DNA from: Adiantum capillus-veneris
Taxonomy: Eukaryota; Streptophyta; Polypodiopsida; Polypodiales; Pteridaceae
Assembly: GCA_014529385.2 (NCBI GenBank)
Contig: CM043952.1
Location: 62,330,119 to 62,394,118, forward strand
Direction of reading: 5' to 3'
Length of the DNA: 64,000 nucleotides
Below are positions 25,684 through 37,883 of the stretch, piece after piece; position 1 is the stretch's first letter; every line of letters starts with the position of its first letter. Under the pieces are notes generated by a model. That model worked only from the letters and a program-made list of their open reading frames with translations, made no database searches and was not told the DNA's origin. Made by a program: the position numbers and the translations under genes.

Positions 25684-25826
25684 ACATTATTACAGTTTGG
25701 ACAAAAATGTGTCTCAGTTCCTTTTTGTTTTTGTTTTGTCTTTTGCAGAGCATTACCATACATTATTACAATTTGGACAAAAATGTGTCTCAGTTCCTTT
25801 TTGTTTTTGTTTTGTCTTTTGCAGAG
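25684..25826 (+). repeat. 76 bp tandem duplication including a splice acceptor
   Basis: The tract CATTATTACA(G/A)TTTGGAC through the pyrimidine-rich TTTTGTCTTTTGCAGAG occurs twice, starting at 25,684 and 25,760. Each copy ends in a strong 3' splice site, so the intron has two equivalent acceptors. Confidence 0.9.
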
Positions 25827-27140
25827 TGCATTGGAGAAGTACACCATAGACTATTTGCACCGATACCGTGCCACCCTAATCCAGCATCTGCTTGCAATTT
25901 CACATACCCTGAGCATGGATGCAAAACAAACCCTATTGGATGGTTAATAATGATTGCTGATAGACTGCAGCAAACAGATTCCATAAGGACAACTGAGAAA
26001 GGACAGTAGCAAGAGGAGAGAGGGACTTCTTAGAAGAGAAATGCTGCAGAGGGAGAGTTTGACAAGGACAAAATTCAAAATGAGGGGAAGCCCACACAGG
26101 AGCAAGATCACACATATTGTGGGGATGACGAAGAAATAAATGTTGAAACTCATTCTGCGCTTAGAGGGTTTCAGAAAGATGAAGTTTATGCAGAGGGAGG
26201 GGCTGAGAAAGAATGCTCTAACCCTCAAGCAGAGCATACCTTTGACACACCTCCACCTGTTGAGCTTGAAAATCGAGAGTCTTTTATGCTTGACACACAA
26301 ACATATCATAGCACATTAGAAGAAATTTTAGGTGCAATGGATCCCTCAACACTGGAGACACAAGAGTCTCGAGCAGCAGAAGAACAAGAGAAGACGCTCC
26401 AAGATGTCGACACTGGACCAGACAACCTCAATGGCAGGCAAACCCAATATGGACCTTTGCTAGACATCCCTATGATTGTGCCGGTAATAACCTATATTAA
26501 AGAATATGAAAGTCAACCTATTGTCTAACTACTTATTTGTTTTACAAAAGGTTTGCAGAGACTGATTATTTTGGACATCAACGGATTCTTGTTGTTTCAG
26601 GAGCCATATGATCCCCACGCAGAAGTTGTCAACCTGCACAACTTCAAGATATGTGATTGCAGATTCATTGTGCGTCCAAGAACGAAGGAATTTGTATAGT
26701 TTCTACTTGTAAGGTTCCGGGTTGCGATATGGTCCTCTATGCTGTAGAGAAACCTCAATCCCATTGTAAATATGGTTTGCAACATAACGAGAATCGAACA
26801 TTTGCAATTTTATTTTTTCTATTCGCAGAAGGAGTGTCTTTACATTGAAGGGGACTACAACCCTATCATACCAAATGTAATGCTATTCTATAAACCTTTT
26901 TTCCAAATCCATGTCCCACATGATGATATCAACACTTTGTTGATAGATGACACACTCCATAAGGGCTTGCTAAATCCACCGGGCACCACTCTCTCCCCAC
27001 CCTCATTTAATAGTCATGAGCATGAATTTTACCTAGAGGACATTTTGATCCCTTATCTCCAAAATTTGCATTTAAGCCCATTGACCGTTTCAAAATTTTT
27101 ACTTACAAATACACTCCAAAATGCTAGCTATCTAGATTGA
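25824..27140 (+). pseudogene. acidic linker and FCP1-like HAD domain (D-x-N-G type)
   Basis: After the acceptor at about 25,824, a frame with TAGs at about 26,007 and 26,031 encodes an acidic linker (RESFMLDTQTYHSTLEEILG, STLETQESRAAEEQEKT). A new exon near 26,559 begins RLIILDINGFLLF, the HAD motif I in the plant D-x-N-G variant. Next are FIVRPRTKEFV and VAIWSSML, the FCP1 motif II region, each followed by a TAG (26,697-26,699 and 26,745-26,747). An exon from about 26,829 encodes NTLLIDDTLHKGLLNPPGTT, the motif III/IV DD pair, and ends at 27,138-27,140. In FCP1/SCP phosphatases motif I is DxDxT; here the second Asp is Asn, as in several plant HAD relatives of unclear activity. Confidence 0.8.
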
Positions 27141-27172
27141 TTCTTTGTACTTCTCAATGTGGTGCCATTGAA

Positions 27173-27303
<131 letters not shown>

Positions 27304-27729
27304 TATACATTAAACTCTACATATGTTGTTCAAAATATACTATAATCACATTACCAGCTATCAAAGGGACATAGGTAATGAGACAGACCTCATCTTACAC
27401 TTGAAATACAGATATAACCAAATTGTGGAAATCATCTCACAATTGAAACAAAAGATTTAAATTGCAAGAAACGTTGGAATGAAAGTCATAAACATAGATT
27501 CATTCAAGTTACACTGGCACAATTTGGACTCGGTCAGTTAGTTCTCTACAAACAATCTCTTTTTTCCTTTGTTGCATTACTTTGCGTCCACCAATTAAGA
27601 AATAGAATAGTGAGGGCTTATTCTCCGCGGACTCATCCATGATGTCGTGCCAAAGTTGCAGAAGGTTTCATTGCTCTCTTATTGTGACCACTGTCACAAA
27701 ATTGAGCTCTTTGTCAAATACCTCCACAT

Positions 27730-28689
27730 CTATGACACCATTGTTCTCAGGCCTGCTGAATCTTGATCAATAGGAATAAGCTTAGAGTAGCTTGCAACAA
27801 TTTGAGAGCATTGGTACCAGAAGGAGATGAGAAGGGACTGTGTGCCAATCATGTACTTGGCCACCAAAGTGTCCAGTGCAACCTCATAATGTATGCTGTC
27901 CACCTCTTTAACATAGCACCATCTATCAAGTAGCTTGTCATAGAAGCAAGCATCTAGATATTTACATACCACCATTGTCTTTGCAACATGTAATTGGCAG
28001 GTGTGAAATAGTTCCACAAATAAACTTATAGGAAAAAATTTAGCAGTCTTTACCCATTTAGTGGGCACTCAATTTCATAGGGACCTCTGCACATCACTAA
28101 ACAACTTTCTTCTAAGAGCTTCACACACGGTGGTGTCCGGGACTGGCCAGTCTCAATACATCTCCAATTGATAGGGAAAAGGAGTTTAACCAGAGTACCT
28201 TTTTTTGTTTTTGGTTGAGCTGGTAGAAATGCTCGTAGAAGAAAATTTCCTCATCTGCAAGACTCTTGCTAGTTCTTCCATCATAATGTAAAACACCAAT
28301 GTCAGCGTGGATTACAGAGATGAGACCTATAATACACTCCACTGGCTCCCATTCCTTGTATGTTGAAGGATAGACATCTGCAATTGCAACAACAAAATGT
28401 AATAGACCACCTAGTCTAACTACTGAAATGAATGAAGAACTTATGAGAACTTGATCTTGCTCTACTAATATGGTTCTACCTCTTCAAAAGTAAAAAGAAA
28501 TAAGAGAACAGCAAGGTCTAAAAGAAAGATTAGAGATGGAAGGCTATGAACACACTCACAATTGCATCGAGGATGATAAGCCAATGAGACATCTCCGTCA
28601 TTAGCAATCACATTGGGGTGACTATAGACATGTTGTACCAAAACCTCATTAAAAGTTTTCTTGCCCACATCCACTTTGAAATCTAGCAC
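27730..28689 (-). pseudogene. unidentified spliced gene of element 1, minus strand
   Basis: The first exon seen (28,689-28,560) reads DFKVDVGKKTFNEVLVQHVY and ends before a GTGAGT donor. The acceptor TTGCAG gives an exon from 28,377: DVYPSTYKEWEPVECIIGLI, DGRTSKSLADEEIFFYEHFY. A further segment at 28,068-27,730 reads KYLDACFYDKLLDRWCYVKE and VALDTLVAKYMIGTQ. No domain is recognised. Good splice sites and a uniform strand support a real gene. The start and any missing exons upstream are not defined. Confidence 0.5.
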
Positions 28690-29260
28690 TCATGCTTTCC
28701 ATGTTGAACAAAATAGATTTGTTGTTGAGGATCTTTTCCTCCTTCTTGTCTACATAAGAACCCAAGAACCTTTGTATATTGTCTATTGCTGCAATTGACT
28801 ATCTATATTGATGGAGTTTGAGATAGTGATAGAGCTTATGGTGCTACTTGGCCTTCTTGGGCTTCTTGGGAGACTAATGGTGAGGCTCGTTGGGGAGAGA
28901 GCACAACAACCCCTAGAGCTATTAGGGTGGGAATAAGAAGAAGAATAAACCATGGATATTTTTGAGTGGTAGAAGAAAGTGTGAACTTGCTTCCAATGGA
29001 GGGGAATTTAGTTTTGAACGCTTGGTTAATGGAGCAAGAGCTTTTGGTGGCGCGAGAATGATACATTATTGTATCTGTATTTCAGTACCATAACTACATT
29101 CAGACCCTCGGCTCACATATGGATACCTTCAACGCCATAAAAATGAGGTTTTACCTCATGTTCTTCTCTTTCTTTTGCATTTTCTGATTTATTTCTTCCT
29201 ATTTCTACATCACGTTAGTTTGTTGTTCATTGGATGTGCCTCCTTTTTTCTCTCCTCAAT

Positions 29261-29288
29261 AAGGCTCTCCAAATGACTTCCCAAATTC
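29261..29288 (-). repeat. right terminal inverted repeat of element 1
   Basis: On the minus strand it starts GAATTTGGGAAGTCATTT and ends GAGCCTT. It pairs with 17,266-17,293. Confidence 0.85.
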
Positions 29289-30236
29289 TCTGATGACTCA
29301 ACAATAGCTACATTTGTAGTGGAAGCAGCATTAGTACTGGAACCAGCCTCTTTGTCCTTCAACTTAGGACAGTGCTTGATAAAGTGATCATTAGATTTAT
29401 AATAATGATAACGCATCTCCTTTTTGCCTTTATCACCAGAATTCCTAGACGAATTACTGCTAGCATAAGCATTAGGAACATGTGATTTACCAATCGTAGA
29501 GAACCATGAGAATTGGCTACATTGTTGTTACCACCTTTTCTATGAGCAGTAGTAAAGGACTATTCAACTGCACACTGTCTAGTTTTGTTTTTTTCTAGAA
29601 AGTGACTCTTGCAACATCAATGTGCATAATGCATCAAAATTGACAACTTCATGATTTTCTTGGGTCATAAGTCTCCAAGTACTAGCAAAAGTCTAGAAAG
29701 AATCTGGCAAGGCATCAAGAACTGTCTACACAAGGAAATTATCTGAAATGACTTTGCTTGTGCAGAAATAAGTTGCTCATTGATATCCTTGACCCAACAA
29801 GGAAAGTGTCCATGTCATCTTCCTCATGCATAATCTTTGACTCTAGCTATTTACGTAGTAATGCAATTTTTGCCTCATTGCAACTTGCATAAAGACCAGC
29901 CAGAATAACCCAAGCCTGTTTTGCAAATTTTGCTGAAAAAATTTGAGGAGTAATAGTGCGCTTCATAGAAAATGCAATCAATGCATTAGCCTGTGCATCT
30001 CTTACATCCCAACGAGTTTGCTTAGCCATATGCAAAACAACTTTGGCAGTAGAAATCCTGCCACCAAAACCAGCAACATCCTCAACATTGCCTACATCCT
30101 CAGAACCAGGATGTACATCAATGCCTTGCACAATGTTCCAAACTCCTTTTGACACAAGGACATGTTGCATCATGTAAGCCCAGATAGGGTAATTGTCCCC
30201 ATCCAATCTATCCTCAATAGCAAACATCTTGAACAC
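29289..30236 (-). pseudogene. gag: copia gag with zinc knuckle (inner element)
   Basis: Minus strand 30,236-29,847 reads MFKMFAIEDRLDGDNYPIWA, MMQHVLVSKGVW and ALIAFSMKRTITPQIF. Further down, YHYYKSNDHFIKHCPKLKDK is a degraded CCHC knuckle (Cys to Tyr twice). The frame enters element 1 directly after ESSE, and its continuation (GDCDADVDAEWAF) is at about 17,250. Confidence 0.88.
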
Positions 30237-30572
30237 ATTTGTGTTGTTGTCGGCAATGTCGAATGCCTGCCCCTGATGTGAAAACTACTCGAAAAGAGGA
30301 GAAACAAAGCAAAAACAATACGTGCTATATAGCACAAACCATAGAAGACTATAAGGGACGTGTTATGCAGTAAACGATACTAACAAAAAAAATTACACAA
30401 ATGACAAAATAGCCTATGAAGTACTGCCTGTAGTGGAAACAAAGGCCAAAATGAGCCCGAATCCCAAAATATCTATCAACCTGCTGACTCTCTCCAAACC
30501 TCACAGAAATCGGAGAAAGTGAGCAGGCATGTGCTGGAGTTGCTGGCTACTAAGCCCAAGAGGATGTAACCT

Positions 30573-30584
30573 GCTCTGATACCA
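30573..30584 (-). promoter_or_regulatory. primer-binding site of inner copia element
   Basis: On the minus strand TGGTATCAGAGC, the exact initiator tRNA-Met complement used by plant copia elements, lies two bases inside the 5' LTR end. Confidence 0.92.
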
Positions 30585-30586
30585 AT

Positions 30587-30796
30587 TGTTGGAATTAGGG
30601 TTTCAAGAAAACTCACACAGCTTGCAGAAGATGAAGGAAGCTCAAGCACACAAGGGAGAGTATATTACTTCGTGTGCAATGGAAAGATGGATAGCCCTAG
30701 AGTGATAGGCGTATATACAATTCACGGGGGGAAACTTCCTAGTGAGGGAAAAAATACCCCGATAGTCCTAAATGTGTTCACACACATCACTACCAC
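30587..30796 (-). repeat. 5' LTR of inner copia element (end-truncated)
   Basis: Matches 10,972-11,186 in the same orientation but lacks the outermost about 16 bp, where plus-strand copia gag sequence begins. Confidence 0.85.
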
Positions 30797-31668
30797 AGCT
30801 AAGTAGGCTCTTTGGGATGTTAGAGATGTGTAGGCTCATGCATTAATTGAATTATCTATGAAGCACACTATCACTCCTCACATTGACTTGACTAAATCAA
30901 CTAAACAAGTTTGGGATATTCTAGGTGGTCTCTATGCAAGTCGCAATGAGGCTAAAATTGCACTGCTACGTAAAGAGTTGGAATCAAATATTATGCATGA
31001 GGAGGATGACATTGAAACTTTCTTTGCTGGTATCAAGGATATTAATGAGCAACTCATTTCTGCAGGCAAAGTCATTTCAGACAGTTCCCTTGTGTAAACT
31101 ATTATTGATGCATTGCCAAATTCCTATCATAGTTTTGCTAGTACTTGGAGACTTATAACCCAAGGAAAACCTAATGTTGTCAAGTTTCATGCATAATGCA
31201 CATTGTTGTTGTAGGAGTCACTTTCAAGAAAAAAATAGGTCTAAACAACATGCAGTTGAGCGGCTTTTATTGTTGCTCAAAGAAAAGGTGGGAACAACAA
31301 TGTAGCCACTTCTCAGGGTTCTTCAGCGAGTGGCAAATCACTTGATCCTGATGCTTCTGCTAGAAACACCTTGTCTAGGAATTCTTGTGGAAAGGGCAAA
31401 AAGAAGATGTATTGCCACTATTGCAAAGCTAATGATAACTTGATCAAGCAGTGTCCTAAATTGAAGGCAAAAGAGGCCAAGAAGAAAGAGGCAAATTCTA
31501 CTACAAGTGCAACTATTGTAGAATCTTCTGAAGGAGATTGTGATGTTGATGTAGATGCAGAGTGGGCATTTAGTGTAGAGTGCACTTATAATCCTTCTGT
31601 CCACAATGCATGTATGTTAGTATCTGTAGATTCACATGTGTGGTACTTTGACAATGGTGCTACAAAGC
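30797..31668 (+). pseudogene. gag: copia gag C-terminal part, zinc knuckle and protease start (outer element)
   Basis: Resumes the gag broken at 10,971: WDVRDV, HALIELSMKHTITPH, WDILGGLYASRNEAKIALLR, DDIETFFAGIKDINEQLISA, then CHYCKANDNLIKQCPKLKAK (CCHC knuckle, fourth position also degraded) and VWYFDNGATK (protease site, DNGA). It ends abruptly at 31,668 where the next LTR begins. Stops occur at about 30,803, 30,833 and 31,095. Confidence 0.85.
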
Positions 31669-32597
31669 TGTTAGCAGCTGGACACACCCAACGGAGAATG
31701 ATTGCTCGACAGGATATTATTTTTGTAATTATTCTTTAATTGAGAAAAATCGTCATTTCACCTTTGTAAATAGTAGGGCTTGTAGAAGCTTCTAGATTGT
31801 ATCCCATTTTTTACATTTAGACTAAGTGAATGGTTAAATTGGAACATTAGGGTTTGAAATTGTAAGGTATTTATACCACTTTTGACCTTAATGAAAAAAA
31901 ACCTTTGACATTTAAAAAAAAAAAGTTCTGTCTGTGTGAGTGAGTGTACTCTGTGTACGAGAGAGAGTGAGAGTTTTATCTTGACGCTACGCACGCACCG
32001 GTGGTCGGAATCGAGTGCGAAGAAGTGCAGCGTGTTGCCCCCGAAGAGAGCTACGCGCCAATACCTACATTGTGGGTGTACGATCTGGCTTTGCGAACTC
32101 GATCCACGAGCTACATCTGGTGATTCGGTGAGCATACGTTGTCTGTTTTCGCATTTTAGTATATCCACGCATTCGCATTGATTAGAGATACACATTAGGC
32201 ACTTTAGTTTTTGAAAACGATGACCTGCAAATTTCGACCAGACATCCTACGTGATTTTGCACCCTGTGTTTAGGGTTGGGGTTTTGGTTCATGGACCTTA
32301 GAGAGAACGACCTATTGGTGTTAATAGGGATTCCTTCAAGTTCTGTGGCATTTCGAGAACGTTTGATGGGTATTTGGCTCTTGAAAACGTTGTAGGAAAT
32401 CTCCTCTTATGCACTCCTGAAGGTTGTAGCTTAGACATTGGGTAGAGACCTCTGTAGGAAGTAGTCGACGGTCAAGTGTAGGTTGACACCCTATGCTTGC
32501 TTCCACGCGCCTGTGGGTCGAGCTTTGTCCTTAGCTGACAAATCTTGTTATGTGAGTTCTTGCTATGCTGACGTCCGTTGCAGCGTATCCGCAAGCA
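31669..32597 (+). repeat. 5' LTR of the large plus-strand Ty3 element
   Basis: Starts TGTTAGCAGCTGG exactly where copia homology stops and ends GCAAGCA just before the primer-binding site, 929 bp. A TATTTATACC promoter-like box is at about 31,868. A half-palindrome AGACATCCTACGTG at 32,240 recurs in the leader. Confidence 0.75.
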
Positions 32598-32598
32598 T

Positions 32599-32616
32599 TG
32601 GCGCCGCTGCAGGGGA
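32599..32616 (+). promoter_or_regulatory. primer-binding site (tRNA-Asp type)
   Basis: TGGCGCCGCTGCAGGGGA closely resembles the TGGCGCCGTTGCCGGGGA site of Tat/Athila Ty3 elements. Confidence 0.85.
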
Positions 32617-32768
32617 TGAAAACCCTAGGTAGGTGACCAAGACTAGTCCTTGAGGATAGGGATTCTTTGGCTTGCCAGAGTCTTGTTTTACATTTAGATA
32701 GGATCAGAGGGTGGAGGACGCTCTAGGTATTAGGAGGAGTCTAGGGAGCGAGTGTCTGGCCTAGACTT

Positions 32769-33140
32769 TCAACTTAGGTAGACTTAGATAGTTTTAGGTA
32801 TTAGTTGATTTGTGGTGTAGAGAGTAGGAGTTGGAGTGGTAGAGGCGGTGGAAGGATGGCTTGAGAGTCCGGAGAGGCCAGGAAGCAATCGAGACACCAA
32901 TATCACCATCTCACATAATGAGTAGGAGTAAGGTAAGTAGGACATCATGATTTATCAACTTAGGTAGACTTAGATAGTTTTAGGTATTAGTTGATTTGTG
33001 GTGTAGAGAGTAGGAGTTGGAGTGGTAGAGGCGGTGGAAGGATGGCTTGAGAGTCCGGAGAGGCCAGGAAGCAATCGAGACACCAATATCACCATCTCAC
33101 ATAATGAGTAGGAGTAAGGTAAGTAGGACATCATGATTTA
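32769..33140 (+). repeat. 186 bp perfect-looking tandem duplication in the Ty3 leader
   Basis: Copies at 32,769-32,954 and 32,955-33,140 begin TCAACTTAGGTAGACTTAG and end GACATCATGATTTA. I see no difference between them, so the duplication is recent relative to the coding decay. Confidence 0.93.
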
Positions 33141-33318
33141 TGATCTGGAGCACTTCATGCATGTTATATTTGTTGTTAGACTCATCACAAGGTTGTAAAA
33201 AACAGAAAAGAGTGTTTAGAAGCTGAAGTGAAGTTCAAAAGTTTTTATGAGTATTTCTAAGAGAGTTGCAAAGCATAAGGAGTACTTCTGTCCAAAAAAA
33301 ATTAAATTTTAAGCCAGG

Positions 33319-34194
33319 AGACATCCTACGTGTAGGATGTCTACAGGGTGTTCTAGTGAAAATTTTGAAAATCTGAGTTGACCAATGTGTTTAGAAGGTA
33401 GGTTTTATCCTATTTTCACCTGGAAAGTGGAAATTTGACCATATCTTGACAGGATAAGGCCAAATAGAAAGGAAATTGCCAGACATCCTACCCAAATTGT
33501 GCCAAGGCATTATTTTAAGACCAAAACCATAGGATGGCTACATGAGCATGATCTGCATGATTTATTGAGTGCCTGAGAAAGGTTTCATCTCAATTGGGTG
33601 AGAAAATTGGGTTTTAAGCAGGCTTTAGCATTTTCGACTGAAAAGGGCTAGGATAGCTAAAATTCCCAAAATCCAAAGTAAAATCTAAGCATAGCAAAGG
33701 GGAAGCATAGCACTGGGTTGCTGACATCAAGGGGAAGGTGTGGCTCAAGTTTGGGGTCAAACAGACCATATAGACATCCTACACGTAGGATGTGTTCTGT
33801 ATGATTTAGCACTCCAAACCCAACTTTGAGCATACCAAAGTGATCAGCACCTTAATAGGAGTCTGTGCTTTGCATTTGAAGCCATTTTGAGCAGTTAGAC
33901 ATGCTACGTGTAGGATGTCTACTGTATGATATTGAAGCCAAAAACTGATTGTAAGCATAGCAAGGTGTTGTATAGCCTGAGGCAAGCCTCCTAGTCAATT
34001 TTGGTCCAAACTGGAGTTGATTTGATGGTCAGACCAACATCAGGCTGCTGGAACAAATTTCTGATCAATTGACCAGCTTATAGGTTTCCAAATCAAAAAG
34101 TAAAAATAGCTGTGGACTCAACAAATCAAGGGGAATCTATAGTGCAAAATCCAAGCAAAACGGAGTAGGTAGACATCCTACGCGTAGGATGTCT
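33319..34194. repeat. dispersed 24 bp palindromes, AGACATCCTAC arms
   Basis: Palindromes with 11 bp arms AGACATCCTAC/GTAGGATGTCT and a 2 bp centre occur at 33,319-33,342, 33,772-33,795 (one arm imperfect), 33,897-33,920 (imperfect) and 34,171-34,194 (centre GC, fully self-complementary). Single arms occur at 32,240 and 33,481. Confidence 0.9.
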
Positions 34195-34486
34195 ATATGG
34201 GCTTAGTGAAGAGAAAACCTGACTGAGGACATAGAGTGATGTTCCAATTGACTTAAGAGATCCAGAACTTCTTTCAGAAGTGAAATTGGACCTTGTTTGA
34301 CCTTTTGACGGAGCAAAGATGGAATTAAGACTTTCCCTGTAAATTGACCAACATTCGAGGGAAGTACAGTTCCAGATTAGCAGGCCTAATCAAGAACATC
34401 AGAAGTGTATAAAATACAGTAGTGGTTGAGGTTAACCCTCCAGCTATACCAATCATTACTAAGACCACCTCTAGCGGTTAAATGCT

Positions 34487-37095
34487 TTGATTCGATTGCC
34501 GAAATTAAATGCTTGTGTACAGGTATATTCAACTGCAAGGCAAGAAGTTGAGCGGAAACTGATCCTTTACCTGGCAGGTGATCAAGGTAGCTCAGTGTCC
34601 ACCGAGGAGAGTGTAACTCAGGCAAGGCTAGATCCATTATCACCGATCATTGAGGAGGGTAGTGATATTGACACTTCATCAAATAAGTCCTTCTTCATGA
34701 TGGGTAATCAACAGCCAGGAGGTTTCTCCGATGAAGGACCAAGGAAGCACCTCCCAAAATCCTTTGAATGATTCCACGTTCACTATAATCTTCTTAGAAG
34801 GAACAAACTCGAGGGGAGCCCTAGTTTATTCTGACTATCGAGGACGCAAGTGTATTTGTATTGAAGAAAGACCTGCTTAGAGACTGGAGATAATTCGAGT
34901 CTATGATGATGGAGATAGATTCCGAGACAAAAAGGGGAACCACTATCTGATAGTTAGTAACCCTGAGGATTACAAAAAATATGGAGATAACGTGGCAAAA
35001 GGAAAAATGGTTTCAGAAACTCAAGAACCGCCTCCAAACATTGATCGACTTGGAGCTCTTTTTATGTATGATAAGAAAACAACCAAAGTCTCTACCTATA
35101 ATGAGAATGTGGGAATTTACAAGCATGAGAGCGAGGGAGTAGTCTCTTATTTTTTATGCAAAGAAGCCTACCCAAACGAATTAAGCAAAGACAAGGTTCT
35201 TTACTTATTCTCTTATGAAATTGCTATGGGGAAGGATATCATTTTTGTTGATAGGCACGGGCGAGAATACAAACGTATTCTCCCAGAGGAGGTAGAAAAG
35301 GCAACAGTTCCAGAGACCTCAACATATGCCCCCTAAGAAGTGCAAAGGGTCACCTACACCCCTAGCAAATCGACAAATCCATTTTCAGAAGAGTACGATG
35401 CGACCTCACATTCTAACCGACAACAGACATTCAACTACCAAAACCAACCAGCAACCCAACCATCATTGCAGGCATGGCTTCGACAAAGTGCGGCATTAGA
35501 ACGAGATCGAAACCGAGATGGTTATCCAGTCGCACGAGGGCTAAGGGATATATAAGAACCACCACTCTATTCACGGTATCAAGGCGAGTGTAAGCCAAAA
35601 ACTCAAGAGTCAACATAGCCTAGAAGACAACCCATAAAACGAGTTCGAAGAGATGAACCACCTCTTGCGAGAACCATTAGAAATTATGGCTTAGGGGCAC
35701 CTTTGGGAGAGGAACCCTCCCACTACCGAAGGCCAGAGGAGGTATATCAATTGGGACGAGGAGAACCAATGATGAGATTTGTAGACCATCGTAGAATTAG
35801 ACCTTCTGAGGTGCAAAAATGGGTAAACAAGAAATAGGGATCATGTAGTTGCCTTTATGCGTGTAATTAGAGTTGAAGAGGTGTTAGAGTTCCCTACCCA
35901 ATTTGTAGGGTTTGGACTGCCCCTAGAGGAGGATGCTGCTACTTGGTTTGACTCTGTGGAGTGTAGAGACTTTGAGTCTATGGAGGAGGTGTTTGACGAG
36001 TTTATTGAGGAATTCTCACAAAGGGGGATAGCTCATAATACAGTCTCACAAATCCATAAATTCAAACAGAAAGAAGGGGAATCTGTGCGAAAGGTAGCCC
36101 TACAACTAAAAAGATATGTTAAGTTCTGCCCTGTGGAAGAACTGCCAACTCAGTCCAGACTTATGCTTATATTTATTCAAGGACTAAGGAATGCAGATCT
36201 CCAGAAGGACTTACATATGAAGAGGAGCACGACGTTAAATGAGTTAACTAAGGAGGCTCTTTACCTTGTAGACAATTGTACGGTCTACAAGGAGGGTAAA
36301 TTCAAGGATCTGTATGACGATACATCCTCACAACAAAGTGGAAGCAAGTCCGCTAAGACAGCACCAAAAGGAGAAGTAGCTGTAAGCCAAGAGCAGATTG
36401 TAGAGGAAGTGCTAAAAGAGATTAACATGTATGCCAAACCTCAGGCTAAACAGCCAAAGTGGTGTGCTATTGAAAAAAAATGGACAAACCATGTGATGGA
36501 GGAATGTTATTATAACAAGGAATATGTGAGAGAACGACCTTATGCTCCCCAAGCTCAGGTAGCATCTCCTCAACTTCCACCGATGTGTAGGTATCAAGCA
36601 GGCAACCTACCAGGACCTGTAGGTGTAGAAAGACCACAACCAGTGTTGGGTCAGCAACCACCCCTACCAAGATTACGACCAGTCGGCATAAGATACACAC
36701 CAACAGTAAATGAACCAGAGGAGAAGGCTTTGGTACCTATGCATGCATATTACGAATATTCCAATGGATATGCTGCAAATCCTGTCTATTATCCACCGGA
36801 AGAACCCCTAACACCAGAACCTTGGAGCATGATGGGAAGTGCAGGACCACCAACAGCTGCACAGGTAGCAGGAGAAGGAAGATATAGCTTGGATGAACGA
36901 ACATTGTTGTTCATAGCCAACGGAGGCATGGGCGGACATAGACATGCATACCAACAAAGAGGAGCTCAAGGAGCACCTCAACAGCCTAAGGGACCCTGCT
37001 ACAAGTGTGGTGGAGACCATTGGCTAAGAGAATGTCCTCATGATGAATCGTTAGAGTCAACGCATATTGCACCGAGTGTGGAATTACTCATTTGA
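34487..37095 (+). pseudogene. gag: Ty3 gag polyprotein (frameshifted)
   Basis: The N-terminal region (34.5-35.55 kb, with GGFSDEGPRKHLPK, FRDKKGNHYLIVSNPEDYKK, DRLGALFMYDKKTTKV) lies in several frames. The capsid domain at 35.86-36.3 kb reads LEEDAATWFDSVECRDFESM and FIEEFSQRGIAHNTVSQIH. The nucleocapsid ends with one CCHC knuckle, CYKCGGDHWLREC, at about 36,999-37,037. Stops occur at the joints. Confidence 0.82.
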
Positions 37096-37589
37096 TTCCT
37101 AATTGCCCTAAGAACCCGAGCAAGGGAGCAAAAACTACCTTGAACATGCTGGAAGCAGTACCTTCCAGTGGAGGGTCAGAAAACAAGGTAGTAATACCTA
37201 TTCAGGCAGTGACACGAGCCCAAGCTCAAAGAATGACGAATGAACCCATAATTGAAGAGCCAAAAACCAATGCCCCAAGTTTAAAAATGAAAAATCAGAG
37301 AAGCACTTTGAAAGCTAGAAAGGCACGTATGAAAGCCTGGAGAGAACAAGAGCAAACTGCTCTATCCGAGGAGTTAAAACACACAAAGGATAGATTAGAG
37401 CGGTTAGAGGATCTAACTAGTCTAAGCTCACACACTGCGGCAACCATAGCACCCAAGGAAATAGCAAAACCCAAAAGTGCAGGATCAGGAGGATCAGTGT
37501 TGGCAGAAAAGGTAAATGAGCGGTTTGACGCACTTTTAAAAGCATACGAAGCCAGACTCAAAAACAACCAAACCCAAGAGCAAAGATGA
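37092..37589 (+). pseudogene. coiled-coil linker between gag and protease
   Basis: Highly charged, with ARKARMKAWREQEQTALSEE and LKHTKDRLERLEDLT, a heptad-like pattern. It probably belongs to the C-terminal gag region or a gag-pol linker. A low-complexity GGGGGAGGGGGTTTTTT tract at 37,781-37,796 separates it from the protease. Confidence 0.6.
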
Positions 37590-37883
37590 ATGACTTATCC
37601 ATATGCCAAAATAGAAAAACAAAGGTTGGAAATGTGTCGAAAGATGTTTGAAACAGCCCAATCCTTGATAGAAAACCCGCTTGGTAAACCCCGGGGCGGT
37701 CACTTTTTAGAATGTGTATGCTATCAGGTAAGTTAACCGGAGAGGATTATGAAAAGATCAAAATGTATACATACAGAGGGGGGAGGGGGTTTTTTAAATA
37801 GGCACGTAGTGTAAATATAGTATGTATATTGAGGTATTATTAATAACCTCTTGAACACACGTGATATAGGAAGCTTTTGATAA

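Noticed and set aside
32769..34200. CRISPR-like array in the palindromic leader
   Set aside because: Spacing between palindromes is irregular (about 125-450 bp), the repeats are few, and the context is a plant retrotransposon leader.
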